From assembly GCA_023512835.1 (NCBI GenBank), contig CM042084.1, positions 43,943,609 through 44,007,608 on the forward strand: 64,000 nucleotides of DNA, given 5' to 3'. Shown here in pieces: positions 24,001-34,100 of the stretch. The translations under genes and the position numbers were made by a program. The notes beneath the pieces are model-generated. The model was not told where the DNA came from and did no database searches. It saw only the letters and a list, made by a program, of their open reading frames with translations. The stretch's first letter is position 1; the number at the start of each line of letters is the position of its first letter. The DNA comes from Taxillus chinensis. Lineage: Eukaryota > Streptophyta > Magnoliopsida > Santalales > Loranthaceae.

Positions 24001-26130
24001 GACTAGTATTTTTACTCCGTATCTTTTTGTCCTTAGTCCATTTGAGTGAAAGACGCGGATTTCTTATTCCACATCAATAATCCTTATTCCGTGCTAGTAT
24101 TTCTTACTCGTATATTGTGTTAACTTAGTTATTTATCAGGTTAATTGTCAACACTCTCATTGGTCCGAATTAGGATTATATATCTTGTCCTTAACTTAAC
24201 GCACACGAGTGAAGATCCAATTTAAGCTTATCTTCTACAATAAGTTAGAATAGACATTGAAAGATCTCAAATCAAATTACATAGGGTTTTATCCGCATCA
24301 TCCAAATTCCTGGGTTAAATCCAACACATGAGAACTTAATAAATGAAAAATAACTGAAATCCAAATGCCTTGAACATGTTATAAATGTTACAAGAGTCAT
24401 TAAAGCACATTATCAAAATTTTAATTAAATGATAACAAAATTAATTATTGAATAGGAGACGTAAGTTGTCTCGAGCAGGTATAATATGATTTGAAATGTG
24501 AAAATTAATTGCCTCGAACCTTTATTTTAATTATGTGGGCTTTCTCTTTCACACAACTGTTGTAAAATTAGGCAACATATCATGTTGGCTAGACCGAGCC
24601 TCGTTATTAGTGCGTACAAATGTGGATAGCCTTTTTCGGCTTTCACTCGCTCAACGTTCAATATTAGCCAATCACTTTTCAAAACACATTAATGTGTTTT
24701 AAAAGCCGATGTGCTTGAGGCTTGAAGCGTTGTCCAACCCAAATGTGTACTCCCCCCCTCCCCCTCTCTCTCTCTCTACCCAGATGTGCTTGAGGCTTAA
24801 TGCAAGGCTAAGATGATAGGTTTTGAAAAATAAAACTTTACTTCGGGCATGTGATAGATTGCTCGATGCATTGCTCGAGTCTCCTACTTGATGCACTACT
24901 CAATGCTTTACATTTGATCACAAATTAAGCATCGAGCCGCTCTTCATCACTTCTCATCGGAGACAATCTCGATTCTATTGTCACGCCCCAAACAATGTGA
25001 TGTCGGGGGCGTTTCCCGAGTGGTGCGGATGCGTGTTACTTGTGGAGGAAAAATATGGAAAGCATAGTTGGTGTAGACCGGGTAGGCTCCATGGCGATTC
25101 GTGTGAGAGATTGATGGAGCCCTTTTGGAGTTAGACGTATCAATCCGGTTAAATGCGGGGAGTACGCCACTAGTCTCGGACCTGATGAAAAAGAGGATAC
25201 TTAGCTATCCCTACACAAACTAGTCGGAAACCGAAACCATTTTCCTAATGAGCCCAAGGCAGGGCGAAATCGCTCTACGTGTGCCCCAATCGGTATGGCT
25301 TACTCGGAGCATCCATTAGGTGAAAAGCGTAACCGGTGCGGACAGGATAGGCTCCATAGTAGTTCGTGTGGGAGATCAATGGAGCCCCTTCGAATTCGGA
25401 CGTATTGAGCCGGTTAAATGCGGGGAGTACGGCGCTAGTCACGGACCCGACAATGAAGAGGAAACTTGGCTATCCCTATACAAATTGGTCAGGAATTGGA
25501 ATGTTCTCCTGATGAGCCTAAGACAGGGTGAAAGCGGTGTACGTGTGCCCCGATCGGTATAGCTTACTCGGAGCATCTATCAGGGTGACCAAATGCCACA
25601 TGGGTGAAAACCCTAACCCCGTGACATTATGCTCAAAACTATGATTCAGCCCGTGCTCGATACGATGCTTGAGGCACGCAGATCGAAGCATCGACCACCT
25701 AACCAAACTTAGAACGTGCTGAAAGTTTTATATTATTTTACTAGACAATTACCACATCCGCCGACAATGCAATGAAACCACAACGCTAATTAGAAATAGC
25801 ATTTTTCTTGCTTATATTCCTTTGGCTATGGCTGGTACTAACAAAACATAAGACCCAAAAGTGGGCGTAGACAACATAAACACTGATTTCATGTTTTAAT
25901 ATATAAAGAGAATCCTACTTTTGTTAGAAATACTGAGTTTCGGAGAAACCGAAGAATTCAGGAAAACAGATGAGGTCATAAAGAGAGAGAGGGGGAGAGG
26001 AACCTACCTTTTCTCTGAGCATATTTTTAAGCCTTCCTGCCTCGTCCTCCATGGGCTGATCAAGTTCCTGATCCAAAACCCACATGCGACCTCTATCATT
26101 GCCTCCATCCGTCTCGCCTCCAGAAACCAT
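18008..26130 (-). CDS. KUP/HAK/KT potassium transporter (complete, 8 exons, 788 aa)
   Basis: The family moves K+ across the plasma membrane or tonoplast, usually as K+/H+ symport. Exons on the minus strand are 26130-26008, 22550-22325, 21476-21231, 21067-21017, 20922-20662, 20580-20413, 19422-19168 and 19044-18008. They join in frame to 788 codons plus TAA, the usual length. Exon 1 encodes the soluble N-terminus ([18 protein letters not shown]). The family signature [13 protein letters not shown] is at residues 57-69, [10 protein letters not shown] about 189-198, and VLSAAGG follows. About a dozen hydrophobic segments run to residue 540; a long cytosolic tail ends in [16 protein letters not shown]. 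Intron 7 has a GC donor (TATG|GCAAGT) paired with a normal acceptor; all other introns are GT-AG. Exon 7 opens [10 protein letters not shown] where relatives usually have Asp-Ser. Intron 1 (3457 bp) carries repeats. The sequence looks like the KUP/HAK cluster II, but I cannot name the paralogue. Confidence 0.95.
22744..22830 (+). repeat. dispersed repeat, copy 2
   Basis: Matches the reverse complement of 3930-4018 (TAGGTACAAC, CGCCATTTTTGCGTCA, GAATAAGC, then T-run and TCAC). It lies in intron 1 of the potassium transporter. The flanks of both copies are rich in TCGAGC words. Confidence 0.4.
23067..24326. mobile_element. unclassified TG...CA repeat in transporter intron 1
   Basis: It begins TGTTGGTTCCGGAGAGCC, followed by TAGAGGGGGTGAATAAGC, and ends GGGTTAAATCCAACA. 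The ends form short inverted repeats (TGTTGG/CCAACA), as in LTR-type sequence. No coding domain is visible and I found no clear flanking duplication (TATGG versus CATGA). The second half is a degenerate short-period array (23690-24120). A solo LTR or a short non-autonomous element is the best guess. Confidence 0.45.
23690..24120. repeat. degenerate TTA(C/T)TCCGT array
   Basis: About 15 copies of a CTTA(C/T)TCCGT core recur every 20-35 bp, separated by words such as AAGGTTC and AAAG(T/C)(T/C)CGGAT. Spacing and sequence are irregular. Confidence 0.7.
24979..25626 (+). mobile_element. solo LTR related to the TRIM-like element
   Basis: 648 bp, TGTCACGCCCC to CCCCGTGACA. Its reverse complement matches the LTR at 27500-27910 (shared blocks TGTCACGGGGT(C/T)AGGGTT, CTCCCCGCATTTAACCG and GGCTCATC(G/A)G). 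No second LTR, PBS or interior is nearby. It is longer than its relative because an internal unit is duplicated (25068-25587). I could not see a matching target duplication (TCTAT versus TTATG). Confidence 0.7.
25068..25587. repeat. tandem duplication of about 250 bp inside the solo LTR
   Basis: Two units (about 25068-25320 and 25332-25587) share AGGCTCCAT, GGTTAAATGCGGGGAGTACG, TGGCTATCCCTA-type text and CTTACTCGGAGCATC. They are roughly 80 percent alike. The related LTR at 27500-27910 has one unit. Confidence 0.8.
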
Positions 26131-27499
26131 TAGAGTCTGGCTCAAATCACTCAGCAAACAGAGTCCTGCTCTTACCCGAAGACGTATATCCCAATATCTG
26201 CGCCACGGAACCCAAAACGGGTTCGTCAAGATTTTTGATTGAAAACTCAATCCAATATTAACAAATAATCATAAAACACAGCTCTAAACAACAAAGCTTG
26301 CTTTGATATTTAAAACCCATCGAGAACCAAAAAAAAATGTACAACAATTCAAGCTAAACCCAGATTCTAAATCTCTAAAACGACTAAAAATAAATAAATA
26401 ACCAAAATTTCAAATCTAATACCAATTACGGAACATAAAAAACAGAGGTTGTTCAGCACGACGTTTTGAACAACGGAACCAACTATGGATAGTAACCAGA
26501 TTGAACGATACCATAAAAGATGACAACAACGCATTACTGATAATTCAAGAACGTCACCACCGATTCACTGATACACAACGGCGAAGTGAGAGAAACGTTT
26601 GCTGCAGTATAATCATCTTTGTCACCACCGCCATAATTGCGTGCTCTATTTTTTTTATTTCTTCATTCTTTTGATTGTTGTTCTCGATTCATTTCTTCAG
26701 TGGGGCCAGGTAAGACAGGTTTCACAGGAAGGAGAGACTACAAGATGACGATCGACATAATTAGGATGTCAGGTTTTGTTTGTTTGTACCAACATGTGTA
26801 TATCCTAAAAAACGGTGATATTATGACAGACAGAGGCTCACATTATCCAACTCAACTCGTGTCAAGTTGACCTTTAATTATAAGTAATTGTAACTTGAAA
26901 ATGTGAACAGCAATACACTTCAAAAGTTCAGTCATTTTATCATGGTGTGGCCATTATTAAATTAAAACTGCAAGACTTTACTATATCAGATTTGTAAAAC
27001 ATTATCGTTATCATGTATTTTAATTATTTTAGCGTCAACGCTGTCTCAAACTCGGGCTTCCTGTGTCGCTGTTTGGTCCGGTAAATAAATTAATGATCTA
27101 GTTTCCGACAAGATAGGCTCTCAATGAGCGCACTGACCAACAAATGGGATTGCAAGTGGGCTTCATCAGGAATGAGTGCATAATAGGAATAGATGTCTTT
27201 AATCCCTCCCATCAAAAGAATATTTGACATTTGCGTCCTAAGTCAATGTAAATATATAATTTCAATACTTTGGTTTCATCAAAATTTAAAATATAAAATT
27301 TTAACAAATTTTAAGTATTAGTGCATCTCTAATCATTCTAGCTAACTAAGATTTTAATCAACAACACTCCAATGTTGCATTATCTACTTTTTTGCTTAAA
27401 AATTATTTTTTCCAATTTTATCCTGCATTATCTTTTACTAAATTCTAAATCCCTAAATCTAGATTTGTGAAGACGGGGAACGCAGTGGGGGGACCGGGG
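26131..27499. other. upstream region of the potassium transporter
   Basis: The first few hundred bases are presumably the transporter's 5' leader and promoter on the minus strand; no core element is clear. There are AT-rich tracts at 26250-26450 and 26870-27460. A 77-codon plus ORF at 26637-26870 has no recognisable motif. Confidence 0.5.
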
Positions 27500-27910
27500 T
27501 GTCACGGGGTCAGGGTTCCTATGCCTCTCAACCCATTACGGCACTTCGCTTCTCTATCCACGGTTTGCTAAGTTTAGCTTTTGAGGGTTGAAGCGCACGT
27601 AGACCGGGTTTCGCCTTGCCACCTGGGCTCATCGGAGAACGGCTCCAGTTCCTGACTAGTTTGTGTAAGGATGGCCAAATTCTTTCTTCAATGTCAAGTC
27701 CTCGACTAGCGGTGTGCTCCCCGCATTTAACCGAGTCGGCACGTCGAACTCCGAAGGGGTTCCATCCGTTTTCCTCCACGAACTTCCTGGAACCTTCCCC
27801 CGCGCACCATCTACGCTTTCAACCAACCCCTCTCCTTTACGTAGCACGGATATATCCCTGAATCGTGCCATCGAGAAACGTCCCGCCAGGACCACGCTCG
27901 GGTCGTGACA
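27500..27910 (-). repeat. TRIM-like element, 3' LTR
   Basis: 411 bp, with 7-bp inverted ends TGTCACG/CGTGACA. It aligns with 28300-28583 and with the reverse complement of 24979-25626. Confidence 0.8.
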
Positions 27911-28284
27911 TTCTCCTCTACCCAATCCTTGCAACGTCTTCGTTGTGTTTGTCGACATCGCTTCCCCGTAGGCGATGACATCTTTAACTCGACGCCCTCC
28001 CACTCGTCCAATGTCAACTGGTTGGATATCGCTTCCCTGCAGTTGCAACACCTTTACCAAGATGCTCTCCCGCTCACCCGTCCAAAGGATAGGAGAGTTC
28101 CAAGATCGCTCCGACGCGCTCCTTTGTACTCCCTTGCTCAACTCGTATCACACTTTAGGATACTCCAACTCTATGCATACAAGGCGTGCAAGACACTACC
28201 GGTTGACTCACTTCGTGAGCTCCAACTTTGGGATCATGCTACTCGCGAGAGTGCTCGGCGAGTCTTCAGGATATGGGCTGGTTC

Positions 28285-28297
28285 GGCTCTAATACCA
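28285..28297 (-). other. TRIM-like element primer-binding site
   Basis: The minus strand reads TGGTATTAGAGCC three bases inside the 5' LTR. The initiator tRNA-Met complement is TGGTATCAGAGCC, one mismatch away. Confidence 0.8.
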
Positions 28298-28299
28298 CT

Positions 28300-28583
28300 T
28301 ATCACGGGGTCAGGTTACTGCGCCTCTCAACCCATTGCGGCACTTAGATTCTCTATTCACGGTCCGCTAAGCTTAGCCTTTGAGGGTTAAGCGCACATGG
28401 ACCGGTTTCGCCCTTGCCACCTGGGCTCATCAGAGAACGGCTCCGGTTCTCGACTAGTTTGTGTAAGGATGGTCAAATCCCTTCTTCAATATCAAGTCCT
28501 CGACTAGCGGCGTGCTCCCCGCATTCAACCGGGTCGACACATCCGAACTCCGAAAGGGTTCTATCCGTTCTCCTCCACGAACC
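28300..28583 (-). repeat. TRIM-like element, truncated 5' LTR
   Basis: Matches the first 280 bp of 27500-27910 and stops within CTCCACGAAC. What follows belongs to the copia LTR at 28589. Confidence 0.75.
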
Positions 28584-28588
28584 GCTTG

Positions 28589-28749
28589 TGTTAAGAAATG
28601 GTAATATGTTTCATATATTGAATACATAACATACAACTTATATATATAGGATACAAAGGCCTATTATGGTAATACCAGGATGGTATATCCATGAATGCGT
28701 ACAAATGCCTATTATGGTAATCCCAATATGGAATGTGTACGTTGTAACA
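28589..28749 (-). repeat. copia 3' LTR
   Basis: Short LTR with 5-bp inverted ends TGTTA/TAACA and a duplicated internal phrase (CCTATTATGGTAAT at about 28651 and 28709). No second copy was seen in the window. Confidence 0.8.
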
Positions 28750-28793
28750 CTCCCCCTCAAGTTGGAGCATATATGTCGAAAAGCCTCAACTTG

Positions 28794-31621
28794 TTACAAA
28801 GTTGATGTACACGAGTACCCCTGCAAGGGCTTAGTAAAGATATCAGCGAGTTGATGTTCGCTATGGACGTGCGCAAGCTCAATTTCATTGTTCGTACTTT
28901 TTCCCGTACAAAATGACAATCAACCTCAATATGTTTTGTCCTTTCATGAAACACTCGGATTAGATGCAATATAGATAGCAGATTGACTATCACAATGCAA
29001 CACCGACGAACACGAAGAAGATAAGCCAATTTCGGATAATAACATGGTCAACCATGTCGGTTCACCCGCAGTATGTGCCATTGCTCGTATTCAGCCTCTG
29101 CACTAGATCTCGACACAACGTGTTGTTTCTTACTCTTCCATGCCATAATATTTCCACCAAGAAACATGCAATACCCAGGTAATGGACCGTCTATCGACAA
29201 ACCAGGTTCTCCCCCTGAGCAACAAACCCAGGTGGTTGCTCCATATAAACCTCTTCAAAAAGGTCGCCATGGAGAAATACATTCTTGACGTCGAGTTGAT
29301 GAAGAGTCCAGCCATAATGAACAGCTAATGAAATGAACACTTGAACAGAGGAAATCTTGGCAACAGGAGAAAACGTGTCATCATAATCGACACCATAAAC
29401 CTGAGTGTAGCCTTTAGCAAACAGGCGAGCCTTCAATCGTTCAATGGAGCCATCAGGATGGACTTTCACAGGAAACACCCACCGACAACCCACAACATGC
29501 TTATGAGCGAGGCAGCGGAGTGAGAACCCAAGTTTCATTAGTAACAAGAGCCTCGCATTTCATCTTCCATAGCATAGCGCCACCTAGGATGAGCGAGAGC
29601 ATCTGCAACATCATGAGGCACATCCACAGACGAAAGAGAAGAAACAAAAGCGAAAGGGATGGGGACAATCGAGCAGTGGTGACAAAGTCGACATAGGATA
29701 ACGAGAGCGTAAAAGACTAGTATAAGAAACAAACCGATCAAGAGGGCGACTAACACGAGAGCGAGTACCTTTACGTTGAGCGATAGGCAAAATCAGAGGC
29801 GGTGGCGGACCCAGGAGAAGCGGGGCCGTCGATCGAGAGGCGAAACCTCGGGAAGTGAAGGCAGTGTCCGTCGTTGATACGTTTGCCCGATGTAGAGATC
29901 CAAAGGTGGAGAACTCCTTTCGGAAAGCGGACTCATGTTCGAAATGGGAGAAGCAGGTAGGAAGCACTAACGGGGAGTTTTCCTGGGTGAGGAAGAAGAT
30001 GAATAATAGGGCAAAACCTCGTGAAAAGTAACGTCACGAAAGCATAAACCCGATAACGAGAGGGATCATAACACGATATCCTTTTTGAGTACGTATGAAT
30101 AGCCTACGAATATGCATTTAATGGCAAGGGGATCCAACATCTCGACCAGAGTCAAGATCTTTCTGAAACGAACACACCCCAGACACACGAAGGGAAGACA
30201 AAAAGTGGGTTACTAGGATAAAGAATAGAATAAGGAACACGGCCATGAAAGACGGAAGAGGGAAGACGGTTAGTCAAATAACACGCAAAGAAGGCCAAAT
30301 CCCCACGGATATTTAGGCAGATGCATATGTCTTAGTAAACAACGGAAATATCAAGTAGATGACGGTTACTTGGTTTCTGACTCCGTTAGGTTGAAGTATA
30401 AAACAAGAGGTTTGATGAACTATACCATGAGAGACAAGAAAGCCATTGAAACCCGAGAGGAGCTTAAATATTCTTTTGCATTATTAGATCCAAACACTTC
30501 ATTGAAACTGAAAGCGTGAGTTTGCACTTCAAAATAAAATTTTGAAAGCAAGAAAAGACTTTAGTTCGATCTTTTAGTAAGTATAACCAAGTCAGATACG
30601 AGAATAATCGTCGACAAGGTAACAAAATATCTAAAACCGAGAGAAAGTCGAGCACAGGACATGGACCCCTATATGCGAATGAACCAAGGCAAAGTGCGTG
30701 TCTACCCGATTGATATGACGGGAAGGAAAGGACATACGATGATGTTTACCTAACTCACATGTTTCACAAGGAATAGTCTTAATAGACATGGCAGGATGGT
30801 GTGATTGATTGGAGGTGCGAAGGGAAGGATGACTTAAACAACAATGTAGCGATAAACATCGGAAGAATCTTGGGCAAACGTAGCACCATTGCGGATACGG
30901 AGGTTTATTAAAATAATAGAGGCCATTAGCTTGATTGCTACCAATCATCCATCCGGTCTTGAGATCCAGAAAAACACAACTAGAGGATGAAAAGGTTATA
31001 GAAACAATTGAGTGATTTAGTTAAGGAACTAAAGGATATCAAGTTATATGGTGAGTGTGGTAAGTGTAAAACGGACGAGAGTGAAAGCGAGGACTTAATT
31101 GAGTGGTTCGATTGCCCATGACAGATGTTTGTGAACCATCAAAAAAGGTAACGAAGTGATGAAGTGGGTGGTGAAGTTTGAAAACGGAGACGAGGGTAGA
31201 GTTGCGGTCATATGATGAGTGGAAAATTCAAATCTATCACCCGGGCATCGGGTGTGAAGAAAGTAAACAAGAAGAACTACGTAGGTTGAGATGCCAAAGC
31301 GAAGATGGTTGCGAAGCCTTAGTCATTTGGGCGGCGCTTACCAAAGAATCATAAGTAGACGTGACGGTGTTCTTGGTCCAAATGTAGACGACGTGGACTA
31401 CGTAGTAACCTCCATAAGCAGGGGTCGACTGATTAACCCTGACATATGCCATATGTGCGGGCGTAATTGAGGATGAAGAGTATAACAATAGGATTACGTA
31501 TGTCCAACCTTTTTTGCATGTATACGAATCGTTGTGTCCGTCCACCAGTGGAGCATCAAGACCACAAGCACGACTCCCGGATTATGATCGCGACGACCAC
31601 CGCGACCACGTTGGCCCTCGG
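28794..31621 (-). pseudogene. copia gag-pol polyprotein, deleted and frameshifted
   Basis: Reading the minus strand: a gag knuckle remnant (HAKKVGHT, about 31500); the GAG-pre-integrase motif CETCELGKHHRMSFPSR (30770-30720); the integrase end with GY(S)-like, YDP and RDVTFHE text (30130-30020); the IN-RT linker SRVSRPLDRFVSYTSL (29750); and RT from GCRWVFPVKVHPDGSIERLK through DYDDTFSPVAKISSV to HQLDVKNVFLHGDL and EQPPGFVAQGE (29547-29200). RT stops there: the YVDD half is absent and the text jumps to the RNase H region (MFLGGNIMAWKSKKQ, then SRSSAEAEY, FHERTKHIEVDCHFVREKV and HQLADIFTKPLQG), ending at TAA 28794-28796. Stops and frameshifts occur throughout, so no active enzyme is encoded. 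Confidence 0.85.
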
Positions 31622-33517
31622 TGTCGCGCCCCCAAATTGGGGAACTGGAACTAGGAACATGACTTCCCTTTGCCCACACTGAAAGGTCAAGGGTTGGTGA
31701 CTAGCACCAATAGGAGCTACACCATGGTCTTTGCCTCAAATATGCAACCCGTACAGATCGTACATCAGGTAGTCCCTGTCTTTCCCATACATCATCATGC
31801 ATACAATAAGTCAAACAGTCATACAAGACATCACATCACAAACTTAGATGCAATCTGATTGTCCACGGACCCATGTCCCAGGGATCAAACATAATACAAT
31901 ACACAATACGAGAAAACGATCTTGTATCGTACATCGAGTAGTAGGGCGCGTCCTTCGGAAGAAATTCCTCCACTAGTCTCGGGTCACACACGAAAAAGGT
32001 AAACAACAAGTAGGGGTAAGCGTCGAGCTCGGTAGGTGACTGACACTCCACATCATGCGGCATGCAAGTTTATCTTACATGCTCTCGTGTACTGGGTACC
32101 TTGTGTAGTGTGCACAATCATCGGGACTCGACTGTAAACAAACATCAAGGACCTTGCCTCCACACAGACACAACTTGTCCACGATCCTCAATAGGATCCC
32201 GGCTCGGGGCACTCGGCCCTACCACCGCGCTATATGCCGGACACGTCCCATACCGGCCTGCCATTAGCGCATATATCCGCTTGGCCATGACAATATGCTT
32301 TCGCCAAAGTCGCCACACAGAGCTTGCCATCGGCGCATATCCTGCCCCGTCAACCACATCGCACCTTCGGTGCATCACGGTGAGAACCCAAACGGGTCCA
32401 CGAGTCCATGCCCTAATACCTCACACCAACATCCTAACATGAGTATGGCATGTCATTCTCAATATTTCCTTTAAAACTATAGCCGGTCTTCACAAGTAAA
32501 TCCTCAATCCTTGATTTATGAAGGAAGTATCCATAGCGACTATTTTCTTGAAATCAAAAGTCCGCATTGAGTTCCCATATCATAAATAAGATAATCTGAT
32601 TTTTGAGGATTTTTTACGAGATGTTTAACCCCACTTTCCAAAAATTCACCACTACGAACTTTTGGGTTTTAGATTTTACACTAAATCCCAATTTTCACAT
32701 TTTGAAAGAGTGGGAATTAATTTTCTAGTATTTTTCTTTGAATCCAAATGGGGTATTTAGTTATTTACATTGTAACTTAAGTATAATACTTGAGGCATAA
32801 TGGTTTACAATGTAAATGTCCAGTGCGGTGCGGTTACCTTTCTTGAATTCTTTTGCCGATTGGGGCTGCGGATCACTGGCTGCGGATTTGATCTTACGGA
32901 TTTGATCTTGGGGCCCGATGCTACTGATTTGATCTTTGCGGCAGCGATCTTCTGGACGATGCTACGGATCATTCTCTGATCCGGACTAACTATCGACTAC
33001 GGTCTAGACTATCTTGCTCGGACTAACTATTCGGACTACGATCAGCACGTTCCGGACTAACTAAGCTGCTGACTCCACTGGACTCACGACTTGACTCCGA
33101 AGGCTGCGACTCACGTGGCCGCGACTACGAACTGCGACTCCGACCGACCTGCGGGTGCCCGAGTTATTCATCGTTTTTGGCTTGTGCTGCGTGCGGAAGC
33201 AACCCAATGACCCCAGACGCTCAGAAACACATGTTTTCGCAATAAGCGCAATATTTACCCCAAAACGCGTCCTAAACGTCCTACAATCAGCACGATAACG
33301 GCCAGAAATACACACAAATCATATGTTGATCTAGATCTAAATCTAGACCTCCATAGTTGACTTCTCAGCCCTCATAAAATACACACTCATCAACCACGGA
33401 TCACGTATTCAAAGATAGGATCGAGATAAGGCAGTTAAGGACACTACTTGGAAGATTATTTGCGATCCACGAGCTCACGATGCCCCAAAATCGCCAAGAA
33501 AGCTATTCCAGCTCTTC

Positions 33518-33577
<60 letters not shown>

Positions 33578-33638
33578 CGAACACGCATTGCACCAATAAT
33601 TGGCAATTAAAGAGATAAGACGATTCTTAATTATATAT
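31622..33638 (-). repeat. gypsy LTR (element B, left), first part
   Basis: Begins TGTCGCGCCCCCAAATT and follows the element A LTR, but its middle has the GAGGCATAATGGTTTACAATG variant and a different minisatellite (about 32850-33130). It is interrupted at 33638 by a solo LTR and resumes at 35997. A (CT)n tract lies at 33518-33574. Confidence 0.85.
33518..33574. repeat. (CT)n microsatellite
   Basis: About 28 CT repeats at the position where element A has only short CT runs. Confidence 0.95.
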
Positions 33639-33975
33639 TATAAAGACTTGTATTTGGGTAGTTTTGAGAGATAGTCATTCTATGGGAATGTAACTATCAC
33701 GGATGGTAGTGGAGCCGTCGATGTGAGCATTTTGGTTGTACTTGGGCCCGATTCAGTCGGGATCCGTTTGACCCGATTGTTGACTTTTTGGGGTTTATTG
33801 GTTGACTTTGCGTTTGAAGCGATCATTTGAGTGTGATAATATCTAAATAGTGTTGTGCTCGTCATTTTGAGCATTTTGACGATAATTTGACTCAATTTGG
33901 AGTTCGTGACCACGGGAGGTCAATTATTGCGTTGGGTCGATTATTCTTTGGGGAGGCGATTATTGGCAACAAGTA

Positions 33976-33990
33976 TATATATAATTAAGA
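33976..33990 (+). promoter_or_regulatory. candidate solo-LTR TATA box
   Basis: AAGTATATATATAATTAAG lies about 50 bp before a (GA)n tract, in the same arrangement as in element A's LTR. Confidence 0.4.
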
Positions 33991-34037
33991 AGCGCCTTAT
34001 CTCTTTAATTGCCAATTATTGGTACATCATGTTTGAG

Positions 34038-34040
<3 letters not shown>

Positions 34041-34096
<56 letters not shown>
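34041..34096. repeat. (GA)n microsatellite
   Basis: 28 GA repeats in the solo LTR, mirroring the (CT)n tract at 33518-33574 across the inverted junction. Confidence 0.95.

Positions 34097-34100
<4 letters not shown>

Larger units (their letters stand above)
27500..28588 (-). mobile_element. TRIM-like non-autonomous LTR retrotransposon, one LTR truncated
   Basis: Left LTR 27500-27910 (TGTCACGGGG to GTCGTGACA), interior only 389 bp (27911-28299), right LTR from 28300 (first bases changed to TATCACGGGG) cut at about 28583 where a copia LTR begins. On the minus strand the interior starts with TGGTATTAGAGCC (28297-28285), one mismatch from the tRNA-iMet primer complement, and ends with the purine tract GGGTAGAGGAGAA beside the left LTR. 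No gag or pol is encoded. The size and parts fit a terminal-repeat retrotransposon in miniature, dependent on another element's enzymes. Confidence 0.8.
28589..31621 (-). mobile_element. Ty1/copia retrotransposon remnant
   Basis: A 161-bp left LTR (28589-28749, TGTTAAG to TTGTAACA) adjoins the purine tract TTGAGGGGGAG (minus strand). The minus strand then gives, from 3' to 5' of the element, RNase H, part of RT, integrase, GAG-pre-integrase and a gag zinc-knuckle remnant at 31450-31621. IN before RT defines copia. The 5' LTR and most of gag are missing; a gypsy LTR starts at 31622. Pol also has an internal deletion near 29190. Confidence 0.88.

Noticed and set aside
26637..26870. 77-codon plus ORF upstream of the transporter
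   Set aside because: No motif and AT-rich intergenic context; length is expected by chance.
27656..28390. Overlapping 161-codon ORFs on both strands in the TRIM-like element
   Set aside because: They cross LTR/interior borders, have no family motif, and overlap PBS and PPT. Chance frames in a GC-balanced short interior.
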